Shown here piece by piece: positions 8,480 to 16,710 of a DNA stretch of 64,000 nt (position 1 is the first letter of the stretch; every line of letters starts with the position of its first letter). The stretch is from the NCBI RefSeq assembly GCF_000422465.1, contig NZ_KE383842.1, positions 1,447,845 to 1,511,844 of the forward strand, in the 5' to 3' direction. The stretch is from Paenibacillus harenae DSM 16969. Lineage in GTDB: Bacteria; Bacillota; Bacilli; Paenibacillales; Paenibacillaceae. The notes under the pieces were generated by a model. That model did not search any database, was not told the DNA's origin, and saw only the letters and a program-made list of their open reading frames with translations. The position numbers were made by a program, and so were the translations under genes.

Positions 8480-10111
8480 TCAACTCTCCTCCATTTTATT
8501 ATTTGTGGCCGGCCTAGGCGCAGGCTCCTCATGTCCCTTGTTATCTTTCGTCCCCGCATCTCCCAATTTCACGCGATCGATCTGCCTCAGGAACGAAGGC
8601 CTTTGGGTCATCCAACTGAGCGGCCCCCGGATAATCAGGTCCTTATAACCTTGAAAATCACCGGGAATGAGCGGACTTAGGTAAGGCACTCCGAATGATT
8701 TTAACGATAAGAGATGGTTAGCTATAAGGATCAAGCCAATCATAACGCCGTATAACCCAAAAATGCCCGCCATTATAATGAGGGGAAATCGAAGCAGGCG
8801 CAAGGCCAGCGCCGCGTTATAGGCCGGCGTTGCAAATGACCCGATCGTCGTTAACGCGATAGCGACAACCGTGATCGGGCTCGCGAAGCCCGCCGCCACG
8901 GCGGCTTGTCCGACAACAAGCACGCCGACAATGGACAGCGCTCCTCCGACCTGCTGAGGCAGGCGGATCGTCGCTTCCCGCAATACCTCCATGGATGTTT
9001 CTATGATCAGCACCTCGACGACGGCCGGGAACGGGACGCCCGCCCGGCCGCCGGCGACGGCGACGGCGAACTCCGTCGGAATCAATTCCGGGTTGAAGGA
9101 AATGATCGAGACATAAATCGCCGGGAAGACCAAAGAAAACATCAAAGCGAGAAGTCTCGCTAACCGAATCGCGCTCATCAGCAGGAACCGTTCCGTATAA
9201 TCCTCCACCGTCTGATAGAATTGGCTGAATACCGTCGGAACGACCAATGCCAGCGGAGAGCCGTCAACCAGAATAGCCACCCTGCCCTCGAGCAGGTTGG
9301 CGACGATTTTGTCCGGACGTTCGGTGTATTGCACCTGAGGGAACGGTGACAAGTGGTTATCCTCGATAAACTGCTCCAAATAGCCCGAGTCCGTCACGCC
9401 GTCAATGTCGATTTTGGACAAGCGCTTGTTTACTTCCTCGACCAGCTTCGGATTCGTAATGCCCTCCACGTAACAAACGGCGACCTTCGATTTGGTCCGT
9501 CGGCCGATCTCCGTCGATTCGATGTGCAGATCGGCCGATTGCAGCCGGTAACGGATTAGGGCTATATTGGTTCCGATCGGCTCGATGAAGCCTTCCCGCG
9601 GGCCCCTGATAACCTGCTCGGTCGCAGGCTGATCGATGCTCCGCTTCTCGATGCTGCGCGTTTCGATAATGAACGCATCACCGATTCCTTCCACGACGAC
9701 GACGGTGCACCCGCGCAATATACTTTCGACCAGCGCAGTAAGATTGCTCTCCAGCATGGACCCGGTGTAATATAGCGCGTCGTTAATTATTATGTTCTTT
9801 AACTGGTCCAATTCGATGCTGTCCCTGTCGATTTGCGGAGGCGTATACATCAACGGCTTTAATAAATCCGAATGGATCGACGTTTGATTTACCATGTTGC
9901 AGAAATAGAGCATGGCAGCCGGAAACTTACCGAACACTTGGAATCGGCGTATGACCATATCCACATTCGTTCCTAACAGATCTTGGACAAAGTTGATCGA
10001 TTGCTCAAGGCTTCCGTTAATTTTCACATCCTCATGAGCGGCCAGCTTCTGACTGGGCGCTTTGATGGTCTTTTTAGAGCCTGATTTTTTAAATCCTTTA
10101 CTAAATGGCAT
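8480..10111 (-). CDS. Spore germinant receptor A subunit (GerA family), second operon
   Basis: A 543-residue GerA-family protein. A basic, Lys-rich N-terminus (M-P-F-S-K-G-F-K-K) precedes the soluble domain with G-T-N-V-D-M-V-I-R-R-F, then G-P-R-E-G-F-I-E-P-I-G-T-N and E-G-R-V-A-I-L-V-D-G-S-P, then a membrane domain. The start at 10111 is preferred because GGGGCGGGGAA lies just upstream; the reading frame stays open for another 73 codons, but that region looks non-coding. It is the first gene of the operon and shares its upstream region with the divergent SOS-type polymerase gene. Confidence 0.92.
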   Translation of the reverse strand: MPFSKGFKKSGSKKTIKAPSQKLAAHEDVKINGSLEQSINFVQDLLGTNVDMVIRRFQVFGKFPAAMLYFCNMVNQTSIHSDLLKPLMYTPPQIDRDSIELDQLKNIIINDALYYTGSMLESNLTALVESILRGCTVVVVEGIGDAFIIETRSIEKRSIDQPATEQVIRGPREGFIEPIGTNIALIRYRLQSADLHIESTEIGRRTKSKVAVCYVEGITNPKLVEEVNKRLSKIDIDGVTDSGYLEQFIEDNHLSPFPQVQYTERPDKIVANLLEGRVAILVDGSPLALVVPTVFSQFYQTVEDYTERFLLMSAIRLARLLALMFSLVFPAIYVSIISFNPELIPTEFAVAVAGGRAGVPFPAVVEVLIIETSMEVLREATIRLPQQVGGALSIVGVLVVGQAAVAAGFASPITVVAIALTTIGSFATPAYNAALALRLLRFPLIIMAGIFGLYGVMIGLILIANHLLSLKSFGVPYLSPLIPGDFQGYKDLIIRGPLSWMTQRPSFLRQIDRVKLGDAGTKDNKGHEEPAPRPATNNKMEES

Positions 10112-10274
10112 AATTCCCCGCCCCGATCCTGTCATTTCGCTTGCTACCTTGCAGAAGATGGAAAGATATATGCTGTAGCTTTTGCCGGTAGCAGTAAAAT
10201 TATCCATTATGGGGCCAAAAACAGGCTGCCACCCGGATAATGCGAATAATATCCATAAAAAACCTATAGTATAA

Positions 10275-10310
10275 GAACGGATGTTCCGTATATAATAAGA
10301 ACATACGTTC
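10275..10310 (+). promoter_or_regulatory. Two LexA (DinR) operators flanking a -10 box
   Basis: Two sites fit the Bacillus SOS box GAAC-N4-GTTC with the preferred purine/pyrimidine centre: 10275-10286 (spacer GGAT) and 10299-10310 (spacer ATAC). Their centres are 24 bases apart. TATAAT at 10291-10296 lies between them, 36 bases before the uvrX start, so LexA bound at either site would cover the promoter. No good -35 box is seen. Confidence 0.88.
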
Positions 10311-10332
10311 CTGTTACGGAGGGGGAGCATTT

Positions 10333-11625
10333 ATGGCAGTTGAACAACAGAGCGGTACATCGTCTCCCGGCAGAATCATCATGCTCGCGGACTGTCAATC
10401 GTTTTATGCGTCGGTGGAGAAAGCGGAGCATCCCGAATACCGGGATTTGCCGCTCGTCGTCGCGGGCGACCCCGAGCGCAGGTCCGGCATTATTCTAGCG
10501 GCCTGCCCCATCGCCAAGTCGTTCGGCGTCACGACGGCGGAGCGGCTGGGCGATTCGCTCGCGAAATGCCCGGACCTCGTGATCATTAAGCCGCGCATGC
10601 AGCTCTATATCGATGTTTCCATGCTCATTACGCGGATTTACCAGTCATTTACCGATCTGGTCGAGCCGTATTCGATCGACGAGCAGTTTCTCGACGTGAC
10701 GGGCTCCCTTCACCTGTACGGCTCCCCGGAGGAGCTAGCGCGAATGATTCAGACGCGGATTCAGGGGGAGCTCGGCATCTATACCCGCTTCGGCATTGCG
10801 GAGAATAAAATTTTGGCGAAGACCGCCTGCGACAATTACGCGAAGAAAAACGCATCCGGCATCTACATCCTGCCGAAGGAGGGACTCCCGGGGACGCTGT
10901 GGACGCTGCCCGTCGGCAAAATGTTCATGGTCGGCAGCCGGATGACGCGCCATTTTAACGCCATGGGCCTCGAAACGATCGGCAAGCTCGCCGAGACGCC
11001 GCTGGAGAAGCTGAAGCTGATGATGCGCCGCAAATTCGGCAAAAACTCCGACATCAACGCCGAGCTGTACTGGCGTATTGCGAACGGTATCGATGACAGT
11101 CCCGTCAGGCCCGGCACCCATGAGGTCGCGCCGCAATCGGTCGGTCATATGATGACGCTGCCTCATGACTACGGCAGGCTCGAGGATATCAAGGTCGTGC
11201 TGCTCGAGCTGACGGAGCTTGTCTGCCAGCGATGCCGCGGCAAAGGATATATGGGGCATGTCGTTTCGGTCGGCTGCATGGGAGCCGACTATGACCGCCC
11301 GAGCGGCTTCAGCCGCCAAATGAAAATGATGGACCCGTCCAACGTCACCAACCAGGTCTACCGCGCGGCGGTCGAGCTGCTGCTGCGGCACTGGGACGGC
11401 CGTCCGGTACGAAAGGTCGGCGTCAGCCTGTCGCAGCTGTCTACCGATGACGAATACCAGCTTTCGCTGTTCGATCCGCACCGCGAGAAGACGATGGCGC
11501 TGGAGCGGGCGACGGACGCGATCAAGCGGAAGTACGGGGATGCGACTATTGTAAGAGCGGTCTCGATTACGCCTGCCGGGCAGGCCCAGCACCGCTCCAA
11601 GAAGATCGGAGGACATTACAAATGA
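10333..11625 (+). CDS. uvrX: Y-family translesion DNA polymerase (UvrX/YqjW-like)
   Basis: A 430-residue Y-family polymerase that would copy damaged DNA with low fidelity. The palm domain opens with L-A-D-C-Q-S-F-Y-A-S-V-E-K-A (first catalytic Asp) and has the second acidic pair in P-Y-S-I-D-E-Q-F-L-D. The little-finger domain ends near L-S-Q-L-S-T-D-D-E-Y-Q-L-S-L-F, the clamp-binding-like region typical of Bacillus UvrX/YqjW. It lies under two LexA boxes and overlaps the yolD-like gene by four bases (ATGA), as in the yqjW-yqjX and uvrX-yolD pairs. DinB (Pol IV) is a less likely name because of the YolD partner and the C-terminal form. Confidence 0.9.
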   Translation: MAVEQQSGTSSPGRIIMLADCQSFYASVEKAEHPEYRDLPLVVAGDPERRSGIILAACPIAKSFGVTTAERLGDSLAKCPDLVIIKPRMQLYIDVSMLITRIYQSFTDLVEPYSIDEQFLDVTGSLHLYGSPEELARMIQTRIQGELGIYTRFGIAENKILAKTACDNYAKKNASGIYILPKEGLPGTLWTLPVGKMFMVGSRMTRHFNAMGLETIGKLAETPLEKLKLMMRRKFGKNSDINAELYWRIANGIDDSPVRPGTHEVAPQSVGHMMTLPHDYGRLEDIKVVLLELTELVCQRCRGKGYMGHVVSVGCMGADYDRPSGFSRQMKMMDPSNVTNQVYRAAVELLLRHWDGRPVRKVGVSLSQLSTDDEYQLSLFDPHREKTMALERATDAIKRKYGDATIVRAVSITPAGQAQHRSKKIGGHYK

Positions 11626-11948
11626 GAAAGAAGCTGGAAGGAAACGGGCTCTGGGAATCAAGCCGGATGATGCTGCCCGAGCACAAGGTCGCGATTAACG
11701 AGCATGAAGCGGTCTTACGGCGGCGGCAGCGCGTGGAGCTCGACGAGCAGGAATGGGAGCATGTCGCCCGCTCCGTGACGGAATCGCTGCAGCAGCGCCA
11801 GCAAATCAAGCTCCGGCTGTTCCATCCCATCGAGGAGCTGACCGTCATCGGCATCGTCGACCGCGTCGACCAGTTGAAGGGACGTTTTATGGTTGACGGT
11901 GAATGGTTCCCGATCGGCGATATCGAGGGAGCCGTAATCGAGGAATAA
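11622..11948 (+). CDS. YolD-like protein, partner of the SOS polymerase
   Basis: A 108-residue YolD-like protein beginning M-R-K-K-L-E-G-N-G-L-W-E-S-S-R-M-M-L-P-E-H. The family has a short Sm-like or UmuD-replacing fold and is nearly always next to uvrX-type polymerases in Bacillota. It is proposed to act as the accessory subunit in place of UmuD. The ATG overlaps the polymerase stop (ATGA), so translation is probably coupled and both genes respond to LexA. Length and context are as expected. Confidence 0.88.
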   Translation: MRKKLEGNGLWESSRMMLPEHKVAINEHEAVLRRRQRVELDEQEWEHVARSVTESLQQRQQIKLRLFHPIEELTVIGIVDRVDQLKGRFMVDGEWFPIGDIEGAVIEE

Positions 11949-11967
11949 GGCGAAGGGCGGGCGCTCC

Positions 11968-13260
11968 TCACCCGCCTCGCTGCACCGCCAGCACCGCCAG
12001 CTCGATCTTGTTCAGCATGAGCCCGTATTCGTTCGTAATTTCGAACGTATGGGGCAGAGGCAGCTTCTGGAAATAAGGCTTCACATCAGCCGCCGACCGG
12101 AACCAGTCGCCGGGCTCCGGCGACGCCGGCGGCTGATCGCCCCATGCCGCGCCAAGCTCGGGGCTATAGAGCGGTTCGGCGCCGGGCTTCAGACGGCCGC
12201 CGAGCAGCCGCTCCGCATAAGCGCTCCCTGGCGGCAAATGCCGCACCCGCGCGAACAAATGCGGCGCGTAATCCGCGCGCGAGCCCGTATGCTTGACCGC
12301 CCCGGCAAACGCCCGGGCGCCCTCATGCACGCGGGGAATGCCGAACAGCACCGCATACAGCCGCTTCCCGAACTCGATTCGTTCCTTCAGCTGTTCGAAA
12401 CGCTCCATAATAAGCCCGGCAAGACGAAGCGGCTGAGCATCCCCGTCCTTCCGCCGCCTGATCCCGTAAGGCAGGATAACGCCGTTCAGCTGCAGCAGCG
12501 ATTGAAGTCCGAAGAACAGCGTATGGAGCACCTTATCGCGAAAGTACGGATCCTGTACGACGCGCTGCTCGATATAATGCTGCTCATTCACAATAAGCGC
12601 AACCGTAAGCGGGACCGGATCGCGCTCCCGCCAGAACTGCTTCCAGACCGGCAGCATAAAGGACGAAACGCCGAACGCGGGCAGCAAATGAAATAAGCTT
12701 CGCCCCAGCCGCTTGCTCCATTCATATAACAATAGCTGAGGATACGCATCTTGGAAAATATAAGCGTTCGCCCGCTCCAAGAAGAGGAACACCGCCTCGC
12801 GCTGCCCGGGGCGGAGCAGCCAAGGAAGCCACTCGCCTTGCAGATCCGTCATATTCCAGCCGCCGTTGCGCGATACCATATGCGCAAGCAGCGCCCAATG
12901 CAGCTCCGGCGAACGAAAATATACCGACCGGTACGCCTCGGTGCGCGTTACATTATTGCGGTTGCCCTCGGCGGTCTCCTTCTGAATCCGTTCGACAAGG
13001 ACAAGTTCCTCGCCGTTCAGCTCGGAAGGCGCGGCGGATGCAGGCGAAGCGCCGAGCTTTGTCCACGCAGCGGCAAGCCTGGCGGCGGCAGCCCGGGAGA
13101 GCTGCAGCGGCACCGCTTCCGCTGCCATGGCATGCGAAGCGCTGATGGCGGTCCATTTTCCGGCTGCATAATCCAATGCCGCACCCGGCAGCGCGAGCAG
13201 CTGTCCCAGCCAATAACCGAGCGAACGGCGGCGAAGGCGCACCTCATTCTTATTGTCCAT
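11968..13260 (-). CDS. DUF2515 family protein (YppC-like), function unknown
   Basis: A 430-residue protein resembling Bacillus YppC (DUF2515). It contains N-V-T-R-T-E-A-Y near residue 110 and E-L-H-W-A-L-L-A-H-M-V-S-R-N-G-G-W-N-M-T, a conserved block of this family, then mostly helical sequence rich in aromatic residues (R-A-N-A-Y-I-F-Q-D-A-Y-P-Q-L). No signal peptide or clear catalytic motif is seen. The start at 13260 is set by AAGGAG eight bases upstream. It lies alone on the minus strand between the SOS polymerase operon and the SRAP gene, facing the former. The family is good; the function is unknown. Confidence 0.75.
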   Translation of the reverse strand: MDNKNEVRLRRRSLGYWLGQLLALPGAALDYAAGKWTAISASHAMAAEAVPLQLSRAAAARLAAAWTKLGASPASAAPSELNGEELVLVERIQKETAEGNRNNVTRTEAYRSVYFRSPELHWALLAHMVSRNGGWNMTDLQGEWLPWLLRPGQREAVFLFLERANAYIFQDAYPQLLLYEWSKRLGRSLFHLLPAFGVSSFMLPVWKQFWRERDPVPLTVALIVNEQHYIEQRVVQDPYFRDKVLHTLFFGLQSLLQLNGVILPYGIRRRKDGDAQPLRLAGLIMERFEQLKERIEFGKRLYAVLFGIPRVHEGARAFAGAVKHTGSRADYAPHLFARVRHLPPGSAYAERLLGGRLKPGAEPLYSPELGAAWGDQPPASPEPGDWFRSAADVKPYFQKLPLPHTFEITNEYGLMLNKIELAVLAVQRGG

Positions 13261-13434
13261 CGTCAACGCTCCTTGTCCGGCGCTGCCTCCCTCGTGCGGA
13301 GGATCCCGCGCGCATCTTCTATTTACCAGTATCCGCCGCCGAACGGCTCGCCATACCGTATAAGCAGCATATGCGCCGGCTGATCCTGCGTTGTATAATA
13401 GGGTCATATGGAAGCAGAGACAGGAGGCAATCTG

Positions 13435-14130
13435 ATGTGCGGAAGATACACGCTAACCGTCACGCTCGAGGAGCTGATGGTCAGATATATGATCGATGAG
13501 ACGATGATCCCGTTTCATCGTCCGAAATATAATGTAGCGCCGAGCCAGCTGGTGCTCGCCGTCGTGAACGACGGCCGAATCAACCGGCTGGGCGAACTGA
13601 AATGGGGACTCATTCCCCCATGGGCCGATGACCCCAAGATCGGTTTTCAGATGCTCAATGCCCGCTCGGAAACGGCCGCGGATAAGCGTGCCTTCGGCGC
13701 TCCGCTTCGCTGCAAACGGTGCCTGATCCCGGCGGACGGCTTCTATGAATGGAAGACGACGGCGGGCGGCAAGCAGCCGATGCGCATCGTGCTGAAGAGC
13801 CGCTCCATATTCAGCATGGCCGGACTATACGAGACATGGCTCTCGCCGGATGGCGTCAGAATAAACAGCTGTACGATTCTGACCACATCGCCGAATGCGC
13901 TGGTCGCGCCGATACACGACCGCATGCCCGTCATATTGCGGCCGGAGGACGAGACGTTGTGGCTGGATCGCGCTGTGACGGATTTGGATGCCGTCAAGCC
14001 GCTTCTGCGGCCCTACGACCCGGACCAGCTCGAAGCCTACGCCGTCCCCCCAGCCGTCGGCAGCGTGAAGAACGACGACGCTTCGCTGATAGCGCCTTAT
14101 AAGGCGGACGAGCAGCTTGAGTTTTGGTAA
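13435..14130 (+). CDS. SRAP-family abasic-site-crosslinking protein (YedK/HMCES-like)
   Basis: A 231-residue SOS response-associated peptidase (SRAP). It shields abasic sites in single-stranded DNA by forming a thiazolidine link with Cys2. The start at 13435 gives M-C-G-R-Y-T, so Cys2 becomes N-terminal after Met removal; AGGAGG lies upstream. Further family motifs are N-A-R-S-E-T, C-L-I-P-A-D-G-F-Y-E-W (catalytic Glu) and H-D-R-M-P-V-I-L (catalytic His). TATAAT lies about 35 bases upstream. No LexA box is visible here, though the LexA-controlled polymerase operon is only 1.5 kb away. Confidence 0.93.
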   Translation: MCGRYTLTVTLEELMVRYMIDETMIPFHRPKYNVAPSQLVLAVVNDGRINRLGELKWGLIPPWADDPKIGFQMLNARSETAADKRAFGAPLRCKRCLIPADGFYEWKTTAGGKQPMRIVLKSRSIFSMAGLYETWLSPDGVRINSCTILTTSPNALVAPIHDRMPVILRPEDETLWLDRAVTDLDAVKPLLRPYDPDQLEAYAVPPAVGSVKNDDASLIAPYKADEQLEFW

Positions 14131-14168
14131 TTATGCCGTACAGCGGCGGCTCTTGCAGCGGGCCAAGC

Positions 14169-14213
14169 AGAAACGCCTGCCTTTCGTCCTTGTCAGAGGA
14201 CGCCAAGCGTTTC
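14169..14213. repeat. Inverted repeat after the SRAP gene
   Basis: GAAACGC near the left end pairs with GCGTTTC at the right end, and an inner GTCCT pairs with AGGAC. The hairpin is interrupted, has no U-run after it, and lies immediately before repeat copy B. It may be part of the same compound element, or a weak terminator for the SRAP gene. Confidence 0.5.
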
Positions 14214-14216
14214 ACG

Positions 14217-14271
14217 AGAATTCCAAACGCATAGTAGTGTAAAACTGATAAATTCTTGGAATTAAAAAAAA
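14217..14271. repeat. Dispersed palindromic repeat, copy B
   Basis: This is the second copy of the element at 1523-1577. Its ends form a perfect 8-base inverted pair (AATTCCAA and TTGGAATT), with an AT-rich centre. As in copy A, its A-tract merges with the U-run of an adjacent minus-strand terminator. Confidence 0.6.
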
Positions 14272-14296
14272 TCGCCGACCGCAAGCGGTCAGCGAA
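14264..14296 (-). terminator. Intrinsic terminator of spoVIF
   Basis: On the minus strand an 11-base-pair stem (TCGCTGACCGC with GCGGTCGGCGA, one G-U pair, two-base loop) is followed by eight U. It overlaps the last codons of the spoVIF reading frame. Confidence 0.88.
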
Positions 14297-14576
14297 ACAT
14301 CCCCCACAGCTTCAATAAATGAAACGTGTTATTGGGATCGATTTTTTGCCCCAGCACGAAGTTGACGATTTGCTCCTCCTGCGTATCCGTAAGCTGCTCC
14401 TGCAAAATAACGGCCGCCGATTTCACGAGCCTTCTCACCTTCGGCCGGTCCTGCAAATCATATTTCGTTACATGGCCAAGCAATTCTCGAATCCGGTCCT
14501 TTGTTGCTGGATTTTTCAATTTAAATTTGACACGTTCGACCAACTGCGGCCGAATGCCGTACTTTTGGTAACTCAC
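14289..14576 (-). CDS. spoVIF: Stage VI sporulation protein F (SpoVIF-like)
   Basis: A 95-residue protein matching the SpoVIF (YjcC) family, which supports assembly of the GerE-controlled outer coat during late sporulation. It begins V-S-Y-Q-K-Y-G-I-R-P-Q-L-V-E-R-V-K and has L-L-G-H-V-T-K-Y-D-L and the C-terminal D-P-N-N-T-F-H-L-L-K-L-W-G-M-F. The GTG at 14576 is chosen because GGAGGTG lies eight bases upstream; the in-frame ATG further upstream would place that ribosome site inside the gene. It is a single-gene unit with its own terminator. Confidence 0.85.
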   Translation of the reverse strand: MSYQKYGIRPQLVERVKFKLKNPATKDRIRELLGHVTKYDLQDRPKVRRLVKSAAVILQEQLTDTQEEQIVNFVLGQKIDPNNTFHLLKLWGMFR

Positions 14577-14651
14577 CGACCAGACACCTCCATCCGGCAA
14601 TCGAATCCAATACCATCGTTACATCATATGCCGGATGAACCCGAATATTGC

Positions 14652-16706
14652 CTAGTCAAGCTGTTCCCCCTGAAAATAGACATCCTTCTGCAGCACGCCG
14701 CGAACTCTTGCATATGACGAATTCGACCAAAAATCGTCCCGCTCCGTCAGTTCGGCGGCATCCTCGCGCGCCGTCTCCAGCAGCTCGTAATCCGCCGCCA
14801 TGTCCGCGAGCCGGAATTCCGGCAAACCGCTTTGCTTCGTTCCGAAGAAATCGCCCGGACCGCGAATTTCCAGATCTCGTCTGGACACCTCGAAGCCGTC
14901 GTCCGTATCCGTCATAACCTTCATCCGCTCGCGACCCGTTTCCGATTTCGGATCAGCTACAAGAATGCAGTGCGATTGGTGCTCTCCCCGGCCTACCCGG
15001 CCGCGCAGCTGATGCAGCTGCGATAAACCGAACCGTTCCGCGTCCATAATGATCATCAGCGTTGCATTCGGCACGTCGACGCCGACCTCGACGACGGTTG
15101 TCGCGACCAGAATTTGCATCTCATTCGCGCCGAAAGCGCCCATGACGCTTTCCTTCTCGGCTGCCGTCAGCCGGCCGTGCAGCAGCCCGACCCGAAGATC
15201 GGGGAATGACTGCTGCGTCTGTACGAATAGATCAATGGCATTTTGAACGTCCAGCTTTTCCGACTCTTCAATCAAAGGACAAATAATATAGGCTTGGCGC
15301 CCTTTATTGACCTCTTTGCGAATAAAAGCGAGCACACGCTCCATCATGCCGTGCTTGACCCAGTAGGTCTTAATCGGCTTGCGGCCGTGCGGCCGTTCGC
15401 GAATCGTCGACACGTCCATATCCCCGAAAGCGGTGATGGCCATCGTTCTTGGGATCGGCGTAGCCGTCATCGTCAACACATCCGGATTCATCCCTTTACG
15501 GCGAAGAATGCTGCGCTGATTGACGCCAAAGCGGTGCTGCTCATCGACGACGACAAGACCTAAGCTGCGGAAAAACACATCCTCCTGGATAAGCGCATGC
15601 GTTCCGACCGCGATATCGATCATTCCCATCTGAAGCCCTGCCAGCACATCCCTCCGTCTGCGCTCGGTCAGGCTTCCCGTCAGTAACGCGACCTCGATGC
15701 CCATGTCGGCGAACAGCCTTTGCAGCGAGCGCATATGCTGCTCGGCCAATATTTCGGTAGGCACCATAAGCGCGCCTTGGTGGCCGGCTTTAACCGCGCC
15801 ATACAGCGCAATGGCCGCGACTACCGTTTTGCCGGAGCCGACATCGCCCTGCAGCAGCCGGTTCATGCAGGATGGCCTGCGCATATCCGTTAATATTTCA
15901 TTGACTACCTTCTTTTGCCCATCGGTCAGCTCGAAAGGCAGCGTGCCGGCGAACTGCCGGACCGTTTCGCTTTCGATCCGGTGCGCGATACCGTCATTGC
16001 GCTTGCGGTTAAGGGCGCGATAAGCCTGAAGTTTCAATTGAAACAGGAACAGCTCCTCATACACAAGCCGTTTGCGGGCAGCTTGTCCTTCCTGTGTATC
16101 GTCCGGCAGATGAATGCGCTCCACCGCGTCGCGCCTGCCCATCAGATGATGCCGCTGCACGAGCTCATGCGGAAGAAGCTCCTCAATCATCGCGCCATAC
16201 TGCGTCAACGCTTGGCGCAGCGTCTTCCGCATCCAGGCCTGCGTTATGCCCCCGCCGACGGAATAGACCGGCTGCAGCGTGCCCGATTTAGCCGATTTGC
16301 CGCTGCCCGGAAACTCGGATTCCGATACCGTCATTTGGAGCCGATGCTGCTCCCATTTGCCGGTCAGCATCACCTCCCGGCCGGGCGTCAGCTGATCCTG
16401 CAGAAAATGCCGGTTAAACCAGACGGCGGTAATCAGCCATTGCCCTACTTCGACCTTGCATGTCAGCCTCGACTTACTGCGCCCGAACCGCTGCAGAACA
16501 GGCACGCCGCGGACGGAGCCAAGCACCGTGACCTTCTCCCCGTCTTTTACGTCCGTTAGCTCGCGAATGCGATAATCCTCATAGCGAAACGGAAAATAAT
16601 CAAGCAAATCAGCAACGGTATGCACGCCAAAGGCGTGAAGCTCTTGTTCCTTGGGAGCGCTCACGCCTTTGATTTGCCGAACAGTCATTTGATTCAGCGC
16701 CAACAT
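14652..16706 (-). CDS. recG: ATP-dependent DNA helicase RecG
   Basis: A 684-residue RecG, which reverses stalled forks and migrates branched DNA. It has an N-terminal wedge/OB domain (about residues 1-170), then helicase motifs: Walker A G-D-V-G-S-G-K-T, motif II V-V-D-E-Q-H-R-F-G, T-A-T-P-I-P-R-T, and motif VI Q-L-R-G-R-V-G-R-G. The end carries the family's G-P-G-D-F-F-G-T-K-Q-S-G-L-P. The ATG at 16706, four bases after the degV stop, gives the usual family length. It follows degV and fakA as in other Bacillota. Confidence 0.97.
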   Translation of the reverse strand: MLALNQMTVRQIKGVSAPKEQELHAFGVHTVADLLDYFPFRYEDYRIRELTDVKDGEKVTVLGSVRGVPVLQRFGRSKSRLTCKVEVGQWLITAVWFNRHFLQDQLTPGREVMLTGKWEQHRLQMTVSESEFPGSGKSAKSGTLQPVYSVGGGITQAWMRKTLRQALTQYGAMIEELLPHELVQRHHLMGRRDAVERIHLPDDTQEGQAARKRLVYEELFLFQLKLQAYRALNRKRNDGIAHRIESETVRQFAGTLPFELTDGQKKVVNEILTDMRRPSCMNRLLQGDVGSGKTVVAAIALYGAVKAGHQGALMVPTEILAEQHMRSLQRLFADMGIEVALLTGSLTERRRRDVLAGLQMGMIDIAVGTHALIQEDVFFRSLGLVVVDEQHRFGVNQRSILRRKGMNPDVLTMTATPIPRTMAITAFGDMDVSTIRERPHGRKPIKTYWVKHGMMERVLAFIRKEVNKGRQAYIICPLIEESEKLDVQNAIDLFVQTQQSFPDLRVGLLHGRLTAAEKESVMGAFGANEMQILVATTVVEVGVDVPNATLMIIMDAERFGLSQLHQLRGRVGRGEHQSHCILVADPKSETGRERMKVMTDTDDGFEVSRRDLEIRGPGDFFGTKQSGLPEFRLADMAADYELLETAREDAAELTERDDFWSNSSYARVRGVLQKDVYFQGEQLD

Positions 16707-16710
16707 GAGA

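Noticed and set aside
10112..10274. SigG promoter for the second germinant receptor operon
   Set aside because: Several CATA-like and GNATA-like pieces occur on the minus strand, but none has the right -35/-10 spacing.
10735..11661. 308-codon minus-strand frame opposite uvrX
   Set aside because: The plus strand encodes a Y-family polymerase with all motifs; the antisense product is low-complexity and Arg/His-rich.
13320..13434. LexA box in front of the SRAP gene
   Set aside because: No GAAC-N4-GTTC pattern is present; only a TATAAT-like -10 is seen.
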